DNA of 6,470 nt from Roseovarius sp. (GTDB lineage: Bacteria; Pseudomonadota; Alphaproteobacteria; Rhodobacterales; Rhodobacteraceae), in contig SLDH01000041.1 in NCBI GenBank assembly GCA_007125415.1, positions 1-6,470 on the forward strand, read 5' to 3'. Each line of letters opens with the position of its first letter. Position 1 is the stretch's first letter. The notes below the pieces were generated by a model, which saw nothing but the letters and a program-made list of their open reading frames with translations, was not told the origin of the DNA and did no database searches. Both the position numbers and the translations under genes were made by a program. Positions 5,901 through 6,470 of the stretch are shown here, piece by piece.

Positions 5901-6260
5901 ATGGAGACATATCTTCCAAGGGAGATACAGGACGGACTTGCCACGGCGCGCCGCACAGCGGAGAAGCAGGCCTCGCGTCTGCGTCTGCAGGTCGGCACGG
6001 CAAGCTTTCCGATACTTCGCGCCTGGGAGGGCGGCTTTGCCATCGATGCGGGCCGCACACCACCGCGACGTGGCCGGGTCGGGCTTTATGACGGTGCACG
6101 GCTGATGTCGCATTGTCTGATCATTGCGTCAGAAGTAGAGGGCGGCGAGATCCGCTTTGAATACAAGAGCATGACCGAGGTGGCAGAGCGACAGCCGCTT
6201 GATTTCTATGAGGAGTCACCCATCCCGATCGCCCTGCCGAAGCCGGGTGACGCTCACTGA
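5901..6260 (+). CDS. Conserved-looking protein of unknown function, 119 residues
   Basis: I cannot assign a function. The protein begins METYLPREIQ, has a charged, probably helical first 28 residues, then an apparently beta-rich middle with W42, GGFAID (44-49), LYDG (62-65) and CLIIAS (72-77), and ends in an acidic, proline-rich tail. No signal peptide or membrane segment is seen, so it is probably cytoplasmic. The middle part vaguely recalls a PilZ-like barrel, but the RxxxR c-di-GMP motif is absent. Normal codon use and a GGTGGGG ribosome-binding site (5888-5894) six bases before the ATG support a real gene; a GTG at 5889 would add four residues. It is divergent from yqjG, and its last seven bases overlap the end of the convergent PLP-enzyme gene. 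Confidence 0.75.
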   Translation: METYLPREIQDGLATARRTAEKQASRLRLQVGTASFPILRAWEGGFAIDAGRTPPRRGRVGLYDGARLMSHCLIIASEVEGGEIRFEYKSMTEVAERQPLDFYEESPIPIALPKPGDAH

Positions 6261-6470
6261 AGATCCGCGAAGGCGGCGTGTAACCGCTCCACCGCCTCCT
6301 TCACCCTTGCGCGCGGCGTGGCGAGGTTGAAGCGCAAAAAATCCTCCCCCCCCTGCCCGAATGTGGGGCCATGATTGGCCGCGATGCGCGCCTCCTGCTC
6401 GACGCGCCTGGTGAAGTCGGCGCGCTCCATGCCCGTACCGGAAAAATCGACCCAGGCCAGATAGGTCGCC
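6254..6470 (-). CDS. MalY/PatB-type PLP-dependent C-S beta-lyase or aminotransferase (C-terminal part)
   Basis: Only the last 71 residues lie in the window; the gene continues past 6470. They read ATYLAWVDFSG at the start and end AAFADLQ. The pattern ATYLAW-V/L-D, then HGPTFGQGGEDF, LRFN and TPR is that of the small domain of fold-type I MalY/PatB enzymes. The arginine in FLRFN (R46 of the visible part) corresponds to the substrate-carboxylate binder. Family members split cystathionine or other cysteine S-conjugates to pyruvate, ammonia and a thiol. The lysine that holds PLP is outside the window, so lyase versus aminotransferase activity cannot be judged. Its stop overlaps the stop of the convergent small gene (TCACTGA, 6254-6260). 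Confidence 0.88.
   Translation of the reverse strand, partial: ATYLAWVDFSGTGMERADFTRRVEQEARIAANHGPTFGQGGEDFLRFNLATPRARVKEAVERLHAAFADLQ

Noticed and set aside
1..6470. CRISPR array, tRNA/rRNA genes or a transposase.
   Set aside because: No regularly spaced repeats, no T-loop-like GTTCGAATC core and no transposase domain were seen on reading through the sequence.

Overview
The window looks like chromosomal DNA from a marine alphaproteobacterium of the Rhodobacteraceae (Roseobacter group). The basis is high-GC coding sequence, a full-length DddP-type DMSP lyase, and gene types typical of that group. It holds five complete genes, one partial gene and an unusual amount of repeated intergenic DNA. 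No rRNA, tRNA, CRISPR array or transposase was recognised.

Layout. Positions 1-764 carry no convincing gene. They hold a foldback sequence (53-216) and a 361-bp palindrome-rich element (282-642). A minus-strand FAD-dependent amine/amino-acid oxidoreductase (765-2090) is read divergently from a GntR/FCD regulator (2276-2956, plus). The 185-bp gap between their starts contains two short palindromes that could be operators. Immediately after the regulator's stop codon, a diverged second copy of the right half of the first element begins (2957-3146). Next, both on the minus strand, come dddP (3208-4551) and, upstream of it in transcription order, a glutathionyl-hydroquinone reductase (4680-5654). 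After an AT-rich divergent promoter region lies a small plus-strand gene of unknown function (5901-6260). Its stop overlaps the end of a convergent MalY/PatB-type PLP enzyme that runs off the window (6254-6470).

How the genes may fit together. DddP splits the algal osmolyte DMSP into DMS and acrylate. The co-directional glutathione enzyme acts on glutathionylated aromatics, and the PLP enzyme is probably a C-S beta-lyase, so three neighbours deal with sulfur compounds. Whether they form one pathway is inference. The regulator most likely controls the divergent oxidoreductase, or itself.

I did not find a clear new multi-gene system. The most distinctive signal is the repeat family: two direct copies of about 190 bp, roughly 63% identical by hand count with only about one indel, one of them forming half of a longer inverted-repeat element.
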